The notes: generated from the sequence alone by a model not told the origin. 64,000 bases of DNA from DASVBE01 sp963770375 (GCA_963770375.1 CAVYPM010000007.1:1-64000); one strand, 5' to 3'. Positions 25,082 to 33,507 are shown, counted from the first letter of the stretch. Numbers and translations are program-made.

Positions 25082-25597
25082 ATGGCAGCAGACAGCGGCG
25101 AGCCGGTCTCGGTGTCGCGGCGGATCGAAGCGCCGGCCAGCGAGATCTTCGCGGTGCTGGCCGACCCGGTGCGGCACCTGGAGCTCGACGGTTCGGGCAT
25201 GCTCCGCGGCGCGGTCACCACGGACCCGGTGACCGCCGCCGGGGACGTGTTCGTGATGAAGATGTACTTCGAGGCGCACGGCGACTACCAGATGAACAAC
25301 CACGTGGTCGAGTTCGAGCAGGACCGCCTGATCGGCTGGGAGCCGGAATCGGGCGAAGGCCACCCGGACACTGAGCCGGGCGCGCCGGAGGGCGCTGAGG
25401 CCCGGTGGGGCCACCGGTGGAGCTACCGGCTCACCCCGGACGGCCCGGACGCGACGATCGTGACCGAGAGCTACGACTGCTCGAAGGCACCCGAGGAGGA
25501 GCGGATCGGCATGCAGGACGGCCGGGTCTGGCTCACCGCCATGGCGGAGACCCTGGCGCGCCTCGACGCGGCCGTCACCGGCCACCCGCCCGCCTGA
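25082..25597 (+). CDS. SRPBCC family (polyketide cyclase/dehydrase-like) protein
   Basis: The 171-residue protein opens PVSVSRRIEAPASEIFAVLA, the standard first strand and helices of Bet v1-like proteins, and continues HLELDGSGMLRG and NNHVVEFEQDRLIGWEPE. Such proteins bind hydrophobic ligands or catalyse cyclisation or dehydration. The particular role is unknown. GGGAGGCGGGCG precedes the ATG at 25082. A convergent hairpin (25629-25666) separates it from the ABC permease gene. Confidence 0.82.
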   Translation: MAADSGEPVSVSRRIEAPASEIFAVLADPVRHLELDGSGMLRGAVTTDPVTAAGDVFVMKMYFEAHGDYQMNNHVVEFEQDRLIGWEPESGEGHPDTEPGAPEGAEARWGHRWSYRLTPDGPDATIVTESYDCSKAPEEERIGMQDGRVWLTAMAETLARLDAAVTGHPPA

Positions 25598-25628
25598 CCC
25601 GTCCCGCCGCCGGAACCAGCACGCCAGC

Positions 25629-25666
25629 GCGAAGGCCGGCCGCCCCGACGGGTGGCCGGCCTTCGC
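25629..25666. terminator. Bidirectional hairpin terminator
   Basis: GCGAAGGCCGGCC pairs with GGCCGGCCTTCGC around a 12-base loop, between two convergent genes (stops at 25597 and 25697). Confidence 0.85.
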
Positions 25667-25696
25667 GTGTGCGGCCACAGCGGCCAGCGGGTTCTG

Positions 25697-26557
25697 TCAC
25701 GCGTCGCCGCGGCTCATCCGTCGTGCTCCCAGGGCCAGCACCACGATGCCGTAGAGCATGAAAAGGCCCAAACCAGTCCACGGGCCCAGCGACGTGCCCG
25801 GGTCCGGGTGGACGCTCGCGATGGCCTGGCCCGCCGTGGACGGCATGAACTTCTCCAGCGTGACCCCGGCCGAGCCCGGGATCATCCCGGCCAGCAGCTG
25901 CAGGCCGAACAGCAGCCCGAACAGCGCGGTCACCGCGGCCGCCGTGTTGCGCAGCAGCGCCCCCAGGCCCACGCCGAGAACGCCGGCCAGCGCCAGGTAG
26001 GCCGCGCTGCCCAGCACCGCCCGGGCCACCCCCGGCTGGCCGAAGGAGATGTCCAGGCCCACCTTGGCCAGGATCGATTGCCCGGCGAAGAAGGCCACGA
26101 GCACGGCCGGGACGGACATCGCGAACACCGCGCCCAGCGCGACCGCCGCCTTGCCCCACAGGACCGGCAGCCGCCGCGGCACCGCCGCGAACGTCGACCG
26201 GATCATCCCCGAGCTGTACTCGCTGGTGATCAGCATCGCGCCGAGCACGCCGACCGCGATCTGGGCCAGCTGGATCCCGGACAGGCTGATCGCGGTCGGG
26301 TCGAACGCGGCCACCGCGGCCGCGCCGTGCGGCGGCCGGGCCTCGCGCAGCAGGCTGTACAGGATCCCGAACCCGGCCGCAAGGCCGGCCGAGGCCGCCC
26401 CGGCCCACAGGGCCGACGGCTGGGTGCGCAGCTTGGTCCACTCGGCCCGGATCACCCGGCCCTGGCTGACCCGCTGCGGCAGCGCGTAAGCCGGCACCCG
26501 GGCGGCCCCGGCCCGCGGCTGGTGGTGCCCGTGCTGGTGATAACTGATGCTGGTCAT
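25697..26557 (-). CDS. ABC transporter permease (ABC-2 type)
   Basis: The 286-residue protein has a His/Pro-rich N-terminus and RVIRAEWTKLRTQPSALW, the usual entry into ABC-2 permeases of actinomycetes. About six membrane helices follow, including LGAMLITSEYSSGMIRSTFA, a conserved ABC-2 block. It forms the membrane part of the exporter whose ATPase is encoded just upstream, with an ATGA overlap (26554-26557). The substrate is unknown. Confidence 0.85.
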   Translation of the reverse strand: MTSISYHQHGHHQPRAGAARVPAYALPQRVSQGRVIRAEWTKLRTQPSALWAGAASAGLAAGFGILYSLLREARPPHGAAAVAAFDPTAISLSGIQLAQIAVGVLGAMLITSEYSSGMIRSTFAAVPRRLPVLWGKAAVALGAVFAMSVPAVLVAFFAGQSILAKVGLDISFGQPGVARAVLGSAAYLALAGVLGVGLGALLRNTAAAVTALFGLLFGLQLLAGMIPGSAGVTLEKFMPSTAGQAIASVHPDPGTSLGPWTGLGLFMLYGIVVLALGARRMSRGDA

Positions 26558-27330
26558 CGCTCCTCCTCGACGGTCTGCGCGGTCTGTGCGGCCTGCGCGG
26601 TCTGGCTGGTGCTGACGGCGGCGCGGTACTCCACCGCGTCGTCGGTGAGGCTGACGTAGGCGTTTTCCAGCGACTCGTGCCCGGCCGACAGCTCGGCCAC
26701 GGTGGTGTCGGCCAGCAGCCGGCCCTGGCCGATGACGATCAGCCGGTGGGCGGTCTGCGCGACCTCGCTCATCAGGTGCGAGGACACCAGCACGGTCTTG
26801 CCGTGGGCGGCCAGGCCGGCCAGCAGCCCGCGGATCCACCGGATGCCCTCCACGTCCAGGCCGTTGACCGGCTCGTCGAGGATCACCGTGTGCGGGTCGC
26901 CCAGCAGCGCGGCGGCGATGCCCAGCCGCTGCGACATGCCCAGCGAGAACTTCCCGGCGGGCCGCCGGGCGGCACCGCCCAGCCCGACCGCCTCGATCAG
27001 CTCGTCCACCCGCGACCGGCGGATGCCGGACGTCTGGGCCAGCGCCAGCAGGTGGTGATACGCGGACCGGGTCGGGTGCACGGCCCGGGGGTCGAGCATG
27101 CCGCCCAGCTCACGCAGCGGCGCGGCGTGCGCCCGCGGCGGTTTCCCGTTCACCAGGACGGTTCCGCTCGTCGGCTGGTCCAGGCCGAGGATCATCCGCA
27201 TCGTGGTGGACTTCCCCGCGCCGTTCGGGCCGAGGAACCCGGTGACCTCGCCGGGCCGGACGGCAAACGTCAGGCCCGCAACTGCAGTGACAGATCCATA
27301 GCGTTTGGTCAGTTCGTGTATCTCGATCAT
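26554..27330 (-). CDS. ABC transporter ATP-binding protein
   Basis: The 258-residue ATPase has Walker A GPNGAGKST at residues 34-42, the signature region FSLGMSQRLGIAAALLG, and Walker B VILDEPVNGLD. Its type is the CcmA/DrrA-like exporter ATPase. The C-terminal tail is Thr/Ala/Gln-rich (QTAQAAQTAQT). It is coupled to the permease by a four-base overlap. A divergent sensor kinase/response regulator pair (27461-29409) is a likely controller of the transporter, as such pairs often are. Confidence 0.88.
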   Translation of the reverse strand: MIEIHELTKRYGSVTAVAGLTFAVRPGEVTGFLGPNGAGKSTTMRMILGLDQPTSGTVLVNGKPPRAHAAPLRELGGMLDPRAVHPTRSAYHHLLALAQTSGIRRSRVDELIEAVGLGGAARRPAGKFSLGMSQRLGIAAALLGDPHTVILDEPVNGLDVEGIRWIRGLLAGLAAHGKTVLVSSHLMSEVAQTAHRLIVIGQGRLLADTTVAELSAGHESLENAYVSLTDDAVEYRAAVSTSQTAQAAQTAQTVEEER

Positions 27331-27460
27331 GGCTACGAGCCTGCCGCCGGGCGGCCGCCGCGTAAGTAAGGCAGCCAGCCGCGCCAGCGTGGGGATTTCC
27401 CCACGCCGGCGGAAGGAGAGCCCCGTACCGGCGCGCGCGAACGCTCTATACCGTGACGTC

Positions 27461-28780
27461 ATGCGTTCCCTCCGGCCCCGCCTGCTGACCACGCACGCGG
27501 CCCCGGCCGTGCTCACCGCGCTGTGGTCCCCGGTCACCTGGCGGGCCACCCGCAGCGCGCTGGCCGGCCTGGTCGTCGCCGTGGTCGCCATGGTGGTGGT
27601 CGGCGTCCCCGTGCGTGGCCTGGGGCGCGGCGATCTTCGCCGCTATCCGCCGACGAGAACAACGTCGGGCACGTCGCGCTGTACGCGGCGAGCGTCCTGG
27701 TCATCCCGGCCGTGCTGCCCTGGCTGGTGCTCGGGCAGACCGCGCTGCAGCGGTCCCGGCTGCACGCCACGCTCGGCCTGGAGTTCCCGGCGGCGCTGCG
27801 CCCGGCCAGCCTCCGGCCGTGGCCGCTGGGCCCGCTGGCGGTCCGCGGCCACCTGGCGCCAGCTCGGCTACCACGCCGTCGCCTGTTCACCGGCCTGTCG
27901 GCGGCGCCCTGGTCGCGGCCTGCTGGCTGCTCCCGGTGCTGACGGTGGGCCTGCTGCTGGCCGGGGAGCCGGGCGTCAGCTTCAACGGCGCTGGGCCCTG
28001 CTCGTCCTCGCGATAGCGGCGCTGCTCGCCGCGCCGTGGCTGGCCCGCGGGGTCAGCCGGGCGGACGAGGCCGCGGCCCGGGCCCTGCTCGGCCCGAGCC
28101 GCAGCGAGGAACTCGCCGAGCGGGTGGAAACCCTGGCCCGCAGCCGCGCCGACATTGTCAAGGCCACCGACGCGGAACGCCGCCGGATCGAGCGCGACCT
28201 GCACGACGGCGCCCAGCAGCGGCTGGTCTCGCTGGCCATGAACCTGGGCATCGCCCGGGCCAGCCTGACCGACGCGCCCGAGCCGGCCCGCAAGGCCATC
28301 GCCGACGCGCACGACGAGGCCGTGCTAGCGCTTTCCGAGCTGCGCGAGTTCATCCGCGGGCTGCACCCGGCCGTGCTCAACGACCGCGGCCTGGACGCCG
28401 CGCTGTCCGGGCTGGCCGCCCGGGCCCCCCTGCCGGTCAGAGTCCGCGCCGACCTGCCCCGCCCGGCCGGCGCCAGCGTCGAGGCGATCGCCTACTTCAT
28501 CGTGTCCGAGTCGCTGGCCAACATCGCCAAGCACGCCCGCGCGACCCACGCGGAGGTCGCCGTCACCCGGCAGGGAAACCGCTTGCGGATCACCGTCACG
28601 GACGACGGGGTGGGTGGCGCGGCGATCCCGCCGCCCGGCGACGGCCCGGCGGGGGCGTGGTCCGGCACCGGCCTGCGCGGGCTGGTGCAGCGGGCCACGG
28701 CGGTGGATGGCACGCTGTCCATCGACAGCCCGCCGGGCGGGCCCACCGTCATCACTGCGGAGCTGCCGTGCGAATCGTGA
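27461..28780 (+). CDS. Sensor histidine kinase (NarL/DesK type), membrane domain scrambled by compensating indels
   Basis: The kinase core is intact: DHp motif RDLHDGAQQRLVSL with His248, and an ATPase domain with SLANIAKHARATHAEV and GTGLRGLVQRATAVDG. The membrane sensor part between about 27610 and 28010 is spread over three frames. One carries NNVGHVALYAASVLVIPAVL, another VGGALVAACWLLPVLTVGLL, and the original frame returns at ALLVLAIAALLAAPWLARGV. The shifts cancel, so the ORF stays open but would give a wrong membrane domain. The stop overlaps the response regulator start. Confidence 0.75.
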   Translation: MRSLRPRLLTTHAAPAVLTALWSPVTWRATRSALAGLVVAVVAMVVVGVPVRGLGRGDLRRYPPTRTTSGTSRCTRRASWSSRPCCPGWCSGRPRCSGPGCTPRSAWSSRRRCARPASGRGRWARWRSAATWRQLGYHAVACSPACRRRPGRGLLAAPGADGGPAAGRGAGRQLQRRWALLVLAIAALLAAPWLARGVSRADEAAARALLGPSRSEELAERVETLARSRADIVKATDAERRRIERDLHDGAQQRLVSLAMNLGIARASLTDAPEPARKAIADAHDEAVLALSELREFIRGLHPAVLNDRGLDAALSGLAARAPLPVRVRADLPRPAGASVEAIAYFIVSESLANIAKHARATHAEVAVTRQGNRLRITVTDDGVGGAAIPPPGDGPAGAWSGTGLRGLVQRATAVDGTLSIDSPPGGPTVITAELPCES

Positions 28781-29409
28781 TCGCCGAGGACTCTGTCCTG
28801 CTCCGCGACGGCCTGACCCGCCTGCTCAGCGACGGCGGGTTCAAGGTGGTCGCGGCCGTGCCGGACGGCGAGCAGGTGCTCAGGGCGGTCGCCGAGCATC
28901 AGCCGGACCTGGCCGTGCTCGACGTCCGGATGCCGCCCACGCACACCGACGAGGGGATCCGGGCAGCGCTTGCCATCCGCCGGATGCACCCGGACGTGGC
29001 CCTGCTCGTGCTGTCGCAGTACGTGGAGGAGAGCTACGCCACCGACCTGCTGTCCGCGGCCACCAGCGCGGTCGGCTACCTGCTCAAGGACCGGGTCGCG
29101 CAGGTCACCGACTTCCTCGACGCGGTCCGCCGGGTCGCCGCGGGCGGCACCGCGCTGGATCCCGAGGTGGTCGCCCAGCTGATGGTCCGCCGCCGGGACG
29201 ACCCGATGGACCGGCTCACCCCGCGCGAGCAGCAGGTGCTGCGCCTGATGGCGGAGGGCCGCTCCAACCAGGGCATCACCGACGCGCTGAAGGTCAGCCC
29301 GAGCGCGGTGGAGAAGTACGTCACGAATATCTTCGCCAAGCTGGACCTGCCGCCCACCGGCACCGACCACCGCCGGGTCCTCGCCGTCCTGAAGTACCTC
29401 GGCAGCTGA
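28768..29409 (+). CDS. LuxR/NarL-family response regulator
   Basis: The 213-residue protein has a receiver domain with the phosphoacceptor Asp52 in VLDVRMP and the lysine in YLLKDRV. A LuxR-type DNA-binding domain follows: LTPREQQVLRLMAEGRSNQG to AVEKYVTNIFAKL. GTG 28768 overlaps the kinase stop by 13 bases, so the two form a two-component operon. The likely target is the divergent ABC exporter, by position only. A GC-rich hairpin follows the stop. Confidence 0.9.
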   Translation: MRIVIAEDSVLLRDGLTRLLSDGGFKVVAAVPDGEQVLRAVAEHQPDLAVLDVRMPPTHTDEGIRAALAIRRMHPDVALLVLSQYVEESYATDLLSAATSAVGYLLKDRVAQVTDFLDAVRRVAAGGTALDPEVVAQLMVRRRDDPMDRLTPREQQVLRLMAEGRSNQGITDALKVSPSAVEKYVTNIFAKLDLPPTGTDHRRVLAVLKYLGS

Positions 29410-29412
29410 TCA

Positions 29413-29437
29413 CGCACCGGGCCCGGGCCCGGTGTGC
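29413..29437 (+). terminator. GC hairpin after the two-component operon
   Basis: CGCACCGGGCC and GGCCCGGTGTGCG form a stem directly after the response regulator stop at 29409. There is no T-run. Confidence 0.6.
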
Positions 29438-29502
29438 GGAGCGGGCCCTGGCTTGAGGAGTACGGGATTTGCGTGGTTCACCGCCCGGCCCCGCACGTGA
29501 TG

Positions 29503-29715
29503 CCGTCACAGGCAGGACCCCGGGCCGGGATAGCGCTGACCGTGCCGCGGGGCCGTGGTGTCGCTGAGGCAGCCCGCCGGCCTGGGTAGCGCTTTCCGCA
29601 GGCGGGCCGTGATGTCGTGTGGGCAGCCAGCCCGGCCCCGGGGTAGCGCTTCCGCTGGCGGGCCGTGGTGTCGCTGAGGCAGCCCCAGTCGCCCGGGGGT
29701 AGCGCTTTCCGCAGT
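29503..29715. repeat. Tandem array of four 56-57 bp units, each with the AGCGCT palindrome core
   Basis: The unit is roughly GGGCCGTGGTGTCGCTGAGG, then CAGCC, a variable GC stretch and GGGGTAGCGCTTTCCGCAGGC. TAGCGCT recurs at 29531, 29587, 29644 and 29700, that is at 56, 57 and 56 bp steps. Unit 1 is degenerate (GATAGCGCTGACC) and unit 3 has lost one T. Units abut without unique spacers. The array fills much of the 420-bp gap 29410-29829. I see no gene in the gap, and the minus-strand reading frame across it is only a repetitive artefact. Confidence 0.85.
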
Positions 29716-29829
29716 GCGTGGCGACCGGGCCGGGGATGGCGGCCCGCGCCCCCGGTTCCGTAACCCTTCCTGGTACTGACGACGGTCGGCGGGTGCGGGC
29801 GGGACGGCGCAGGCCCGTACGGTGGGGCC

Positions 29830-30222
29830 ATGACAGCGCGGATCCTGCGGTACTCGGCTGGCAACGAGCACAACCCCACCGACCCGTGGGGGCGCAGCGA
29901 ACTGACCGTGCACGGCGACGGGCGCGCTGAGCTGGAGCAGCACCACTCGCGGCGGCCCGGGACCAGCGCCTGGGCTGGCCAGGTGGATCGGCAAGGGCTT
30001 TCCGCGCTGTGGACCGCGCTGGATGAGGCGGGCTTCCCTTCCCCGCCGGCCGCCGCCGCGGTGCCGCCCGACTCGGTGATCCGCCAGCTGACCGTGGAGG
30101 AGGACGGCGGCGCTGAGACGGTTCTGCTGGCGGGGACCGTGCCGGGCTACGCCGCGGTTGTCGGCCTGCTGGACGGGCTCATTCACCGGCTCAGCGGGGG
30201 CACGGTCGGCCGGCCTGGTTAG
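29830..30222 (+). CDS. Conserved-looking hypothetical protein
   Basis: The 130-residue soluble protein starts MTARILRYSAGNEHNPTDPW and has alternating strand-like segments (SELTVHGDGRAELEQ, TVEEDGGAETVLLAG) with a C-terminal helix. I do not recognise the family. Codon use is typical of the window and the frame is free of shadows, so the gene is likely real. A dispersed-palindrome variant (29990-30003) lies in it, coded by QGLS with the rare codon CTT. Its stop overlaps that of the convergent aminotransferase by four bases. Confidence 0.6.
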   Translation: MTARILRYSAGNEHNPTDPWGRSELTVHGDGRAELEQHHSRRPGTSAWAGQVDRQGLSALWTALDEAGFPSPPAAAAVPPDSVIRQLTVEEDGGAETVLLAGTVPGYAAVVGLLDGLIHRLSGGTVGRPG

Positions 30223-31133
30223 CCCGCGCCGGGGTAGTCCACCTCGGTCGTGTAGCGCGGGTCGGTGTGCAGCGCCCAGTAGGCGTCCCGGAGCGCGGTG
30301 GTGACCGGGCCGGGGCGCCCGTCGCCGACCGGCTGGCCGTCCAGCGTGGTGACCGGCATGACGCCGCCGGCCGTGCTGGTCAGGAACAGCTCGGTGGCCC
30401 GGTACAGGCTGGCCACCGGAAGGTCGGCGGCCTCCGCCCGGATTTCCTGGGCCGCGGCCAGTTCCAGCACGGTCCGCCGGGTGATGCCCTCGAGCACGCC
30501 GCCGGCCGGGGTCCGCAGGACGCCGTCGACCAGCGCGAACACGTTGAAGCCCGGGCCCTCGGCGACCAGGCCGCCCGCGCCGGGCAGGATCGGCAGCACC
30601 GCGCCCCGGTCGTAGGCCTCGAACAGGCCGCGCACCAGGTCACCCCAGTGGAAGTTCTTCACGGTCGGGTCCACCGAGGCGGGCGGGATCCGCTGGGTGC
30701 CGCGGGTGACCACCACGGCGGTGCCCTGGTCCTGCTTGTCCCGCGGCACGATCCACACGTACGGGATCGCGTACGCGTAGAGCCGCGGGGTGAGGCGGCG
30801 CGGGTCGCGTTCGCCGGCGGCCGGGACCCCGCGGGTGACCACCGCTTCGACGTACGCGTCTCTGAGGCCGGACCGGCGGACGACCTCGATCAGGATGCTG
30901 CGGATCCCGGCCCGGTCCACGGGCGGCTGCAGGCGGATCCTGGCGCAGCCGGCCAGCAGGCGGTCCAGGTGGTCGTCGAGGCGGAAGAACCGGCCCTGCC
31001 AGACCGCGACCACGTCGTAGCAGAGGTCGGACCGGACGAACCCGGTGTCCAGGATCGGGATCCTGGCCTCGCCGATTGGAAAGTACTCTCCGTCGATCCA
31101 GGCGCAGCCCGCGGCGAACCCGTCCGCTGTCAT
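30219..31133 (-). CDS. Class IV aminotransferase (branched-chain/D-amino-acid type)
   Basis: The 304-residue PLP enzyme has fold-type IV features: ILDTGFVRSDLCYDVVAVWQ near the start, the PLP lysine Lys159 in TVKNFHWGDL, an EGPGFNVF block, and FLTSTAGGVMPVTTLDGQPV near the end. It resembles branched-chain and R-selective aminotransferases. The substrate cannot be fixed from sequence. The ATG follows no strong Shine-Dalgarno. A GGAAAGTACTCTCC element at 31078-31091 overlaps codons 15-19. Confidence 0.88.
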   Translation of the reverse strand: MTADGFAAGCAWIDGEYFPIGEARIPILDTGFVRSDLCYDVVAVWQGRFFRLDDHLDRLLAGCARIRLQPPVDRAGIRSILIEVVRRSGLRDAYVEAVVTRGVPAAGERDPRRLTPRLYAYAIPYVWIVPRDKQDQGTAVVVTRGTQRIPPASVDPTVKNFHWGDLVRGLFEAYDRGAVLPILPGAGGLVAEGPGFNVFALVDGVLRTPAGGVLEGITRRTVLELAAAQEIRAEAADLPVASLYRATELFLTSTAGGVMPVTTLDGQPVGDGRPGPVTTALRDAYWALHTDPRYTTEVDYPGAG

Positions 31134-31236
31134 GGCCCTACGGTACGGCGGGCGGGCCGGGACGCCGGGACGGGACGCCGGGCCGGGGCAAGCGCGCGGT
31201 GCCGCCCCGGCCCGGCGGGTCTTACGCCGGCTCTGG

Positions 31237-31446
31237 TCAGGCGGCCAGCGTGATGGGCTGCCCGGCCGGGACGTTGCTCGCGGCGATGACCTGGTTCAGC
31301 GTGGACTGGTAGCAGATGACGTGGGTGCCCGCCAGGAAGGCGAACAGCAGCCCCAGGCCACCGGAGCAGTCCGTGGGCTGGCCGGCCGCGGCCTGCGCGG
31401 CCCGGATCTTCCCGCCCAGGCGGACGATCGGCATGATCGGCAGCAC
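31237..31446 (-). CDS. Small hydrophobic protein, possible C-terminal remnant of a DUF4234-like membrane protein
   Basis: The 69-residue reading from GTG 31446 contains GGLGLLFAFLAGTHVICYQS followed by LNQVI and a hydrophobic end. This resembles the last helix and tail of DUF4234-type membrane proteins, which are normally at least twice as long. The missing N-terminus and its position directly after the methyltransferase stop suggest a truncated gene. It may still be expressed as a small protein. Confidence 0.4.
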   Translation of the reverse strand: MLPIMPIVRLGGKIRAAQAAAGQPTDCSGGLGLLFAFLAGTHVICYQSTLNQVIAASNVPAGQPITLAA

Positions 31447-31459
31447 TGAATTCGCCCGG

Positions 31460-32356
31460 TCAGCGGGCGGCGGTCCAGGTGGACAGGGTGACCGACAGGG
31501 TTACCGGCAGCGGGTCGGGCAGGCCACCGATCCTGGCCACGCTGCCGCGGGCAACCGCTTGCCAGGCGCTCGGCCCCATGAGGACGGCGGCGCGTACGTC
31601 GGCCGTGGCCAGCGGCCTTGTCGTGGTGATCTCCCTGGTGGCCACGCGGCGGAACCAGGGGTCCAGTGATCTGGCCAGGCGTCCTGGCTTGTCCTCGTCG
31701 ACTGTCAGGAGGCCGAGTTCGGCGACCAGTTCCTGCAGGTGGCCGGGGTTCGGTGTGACCACGAGCAGCCGCCCGCCGGGGGCCAGGATGCGGCGGAACT
31801 CGGCCCCGTTGCGCGGCGCGAACACGTTGAGCACGACCGCCGCGGCCTGGTCCGCCACCGGCAGGGCGTGCCACACGTCGCAGCCCACCGCCCCGATTCG
31901 CGGATGCGCCCGCGCCGCCCGGCGCAGGGCCGCCTTGGAGGCATCGAGGGCCAGGCCGGCGTGTTGCGGCGGCAGGGCGCTGAGGACTGCGGCCAGGTAG
32001 TAGCCGGTGCCGGCGCCTGCCTCGGCGACGCATCCGGCTGGGTGTGCTGTGGCGGTGGCCGCGGTGCTGGGCGCGATACTGGCTGCGGTGCTGGCTGCGG
32101 CGGAAGCCGCCGCTTCTTCGGCCAGGGCTGCGGCTACGGGTGCGAAGTGGCCTGCGGCCAGGAACCCGTCGCGGGCGCTGACCATGCCGGGGGTGTCGCC
32201 GCCGGGCACGGAGCGTCCGCCGGGGAGCAGGTTCACGTATCCCTGCCGGGCCACGTCGAAGGAATGCCCACGGCGGCATCCCACCGCCGCGTCCCGCTGC
32301 GCCAGCGCCTCGCCGCACAGCGGGCACACGAGAAAGCGCAGAACATCGCCCAGCAC
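31460..32356 (-). CDS. RlmA-type 23S rRNA guanine-N1 methyltransferase
   Basis: The 298-residue protein begins with a zinc finger (Cys11, Cys14, Cys27, His31) followed by FDVARQGYVNLLPG, the hallmark of RlmA(I)/RlmA(II) enzymes. A SAM-binding domain follows with VAEAGAGTGYYLA and VLNVFAPRNGAEF. These enzymes methylate G745 or G748 in domain II of 23S rRNA, and the actinomycete type (TlrB) gives resistance to tylosin-like macrolides. An Ala/Ser/Thr-rich insert of about 25 residues lies before motif I. Whether it targets G745 or G748 cannot be told. Confidence 0.85.
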   Translation of the reverse strand: MLGDVLRFLVCPLCGEALAQRDAAVGCRRGHSFDVARQGYVNLLPGGRSVPGGDTPGMVSARDGFLAAGHFAPVAAALAEEAAASAAASTAASIAPSTAATATAHPAGCVAEAGAGTGYYLAAVLSALPPQHAGLALDASKAALRRAARAHPRIGAVGCDVWHALPVADQAAAVVLNVFAPRNGAEFRRILAPGGRLLVVTPNPGHLQELVAELGLLTVDEDKPGRLARSLDPWFRRVATREITTTRPLATADVRAAVLMGPSAWQAVARGSVARIGGLPDPLPVTLSVTLSTWTAAR

Positions 32357-32407
32357 CCGCTTATGCTGGCACGCCCCCGGCGCTGGGCTCAGGCGGGGGC
32401 GCTGGGC

Positions 32408-32824
32408 TCAGGCGGGTGTGAGCCGCTCGTAGCAGTCGTAGTTCCGCTGGGCGATGATCTTCCCGTCGCGGAACTCGAGGAAGGCCGCGATATGGGCCCG
32501 CAAGGTGTGCCCGGCGGGCAGGTTGCCGAGCTGAACGGCGAGCGTGCCGGTCCAGATTGCCTCGAGGGCGACGCGGTCCCCGGCGGCGAGGGCGCTGATC
32601 ACCTCGAAGCTCTGCGCGCTCAGGGTTGCGCGGCCCGCTTCGGCCGCTGCGCACAGGCCGGCCAGGTCGCGGATGCTGCCGTCGGGGAACAGCGCGTTGG
32701 GCAGTTCGTGGTGGGTGGCATCAGGATGGAAGAACGCGGCGAGTTCCTGGCCGGCCGCGAATCCGGAGACGGCCTGGTGATAGCGGACCGCGGTGTCGAC
32801 GTTGGGGTGCTGCTGCAGGGGCAT
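32408..32824 (-). CDS. SnoaL-like / NTF2-fold protein
   Basis: The protein of about 138 residues has VRYHQAVSGFAAGQELAAFF, HHELPNALFPDG and AFLEFRDGKIIAQRNYDCYE, characteristic of SnoaL-like proteins whose last strand carries DG(K/R)I. It is divergently transcribed from a MarR gene across a 50-bp operator region. It is likely the repressor's target. The start is ATG 32824, with GTG 32830 two codons upstream as an alternative. Confidence 0.82.
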   Translation of the reverse strand: MPLQQHPNVDTAVRYHQAVSGFAAGQELAAFFHPDATHHELPNALFPDGSIRDLAGLCAAAEAGRATLSAQSFEVISALAAGDRVALEAIWTGTLAVQLGNLPAGHTLRAHIAAFLEFRDGKIIAQRNYDCYERLTPA

Positions 32825-32835
32825 GTCCACAACCG

Positions 32836-32859
32836 TAGTTGCACAACTATAGTTGTCAA
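32836..32859. promoter_or_regulatory. MarR-type operator and overlapping divergent promoters
   Basis: TAGTTGCACAACTA (32836-32849) is a perfect palindrome overlapping AACTATAGTT (32845-32854). On the minus strand TTGACA (32859-32854) precedes it as a -35 for the SnoaL gene. The motif repeats AGTTG/CAACT half-sites, as in MarR operators, between the MarR gene and its divergent neighbour. Confidence 0.7.
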
Positions 32860-32874
32860 GTAGAGGATGGGACT

Positions 32875-33357
32875 ATGCCGCCCGTACTGGACCCGCTGCA
32901 GCTGGATACCGGGACGCTTGCTCTCTTCGTCGGCCAGGCCGCCGCGGCGCTGGTCCAGGAGCAGCTGGCCGCCCAGGGGTTCGGCGATCTGCGCTTCTCG
33001 CACGGGTACGTGTTCCAGCACCTGATCGACGGCGAGCCCACGGTGGGCGAGCTGGCCACGCAGCTGGGCATGACGCAGCAGGGGGCCTCGAAGGCCGTGG
33101 CGGAGCTCGAGCGCCTCGGTTACTGCGAGCGTGTTCCCGGCGCGGCGGACGCCCGCATTCGCCGCGTCCGGCTGACCGGTCGAGGCCAGGATGCCGTGGC
33201 CGCGGCACGGCGGGCGCGTGCCGATGTGGACGAGCGGCTGGCCGGCCGGTTCGGTGAGCAGCGCCTGGCCGAGCACCGGGAGCTGCTGGCCCGGCTCCTG
33301 GACGAGCTCGGCGGAACCGCAGCAGTCCAGCGCCGGGCGGTACGGCCACCCCGGTAG
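32875..33357 (+). CDS. MarR family transcriptional regulator
   Basis: The 160-residue protein has the MarR winged helix: GEPTVGELATQLGMTQQGAS and KAVAELERLGYCERVPGAAD, then ARIRRVRLTGRGQDAV as wing and linker. GAGGATGGG precedes ATG 32875. The divergent SnoaL gene and the palindromic operator between them indicate a local, autoregulated repressor switch. The ligand is unknown. Confidence 0.85.
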   Translation: MPPVLDPLQLDTGTLALFVGQAAAALVQEQLAAQGFGDLRFSHGYVFQHLIDGEPTVGELATQLGMTQQGASKAVAELERLGYCERVPGAADARIRRVRLTGRGQDAVAAARRARADVDERLAGRFGEQRLAEHRELLARLLDELGGTAAVQRRAVRPPR

Positions 33358-33410
33358 CTGTGTGAACTCGCGTCGGGGCGGGCCGCCCGCGCGAGACGGG
33401 CAGCGATCCG

Positions 33411-33507
33411 GGAATGTGCCACAGGGCCCGGCAGAGGACCCGGATGGCACATCCACGCGTTGCGGTGAGGCTGGCCAGGCGGCCCACATCGCGATGGATG
33501 TGCCATC
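33411..33507. repeat. Hairpin-forming repeats with GATGGCACATC core
   Basis: GGAATGTGCCA (33411-33421) pairs with TGGCACATCC (33445-33454). GATGGCACATCC (33443-33454) also pairs perfectly with GGATGTGCCATC (33496-33507). The same core occurs in the stem-loop at 35997-36051. Together they bracket the decayed nrtL gene and the S41 peptidase. The 220-bp gap has no gene. The first hairpin may also terminate marR. Confidence 0.65.

Noticed and set aside
29503..29715. Possible CRISPR array
   Set aside because: The 56-57 bp units abut each other and the whole unit is repeated, so there are no unique spacers, and no cas genes are in the window.
29506..30186. Minus-strand ORF across the repeat array
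   Set aside because: Its repeated peptide only mirrors the DNA repeat, and the rest is antisense to the gene at 29830-30222.
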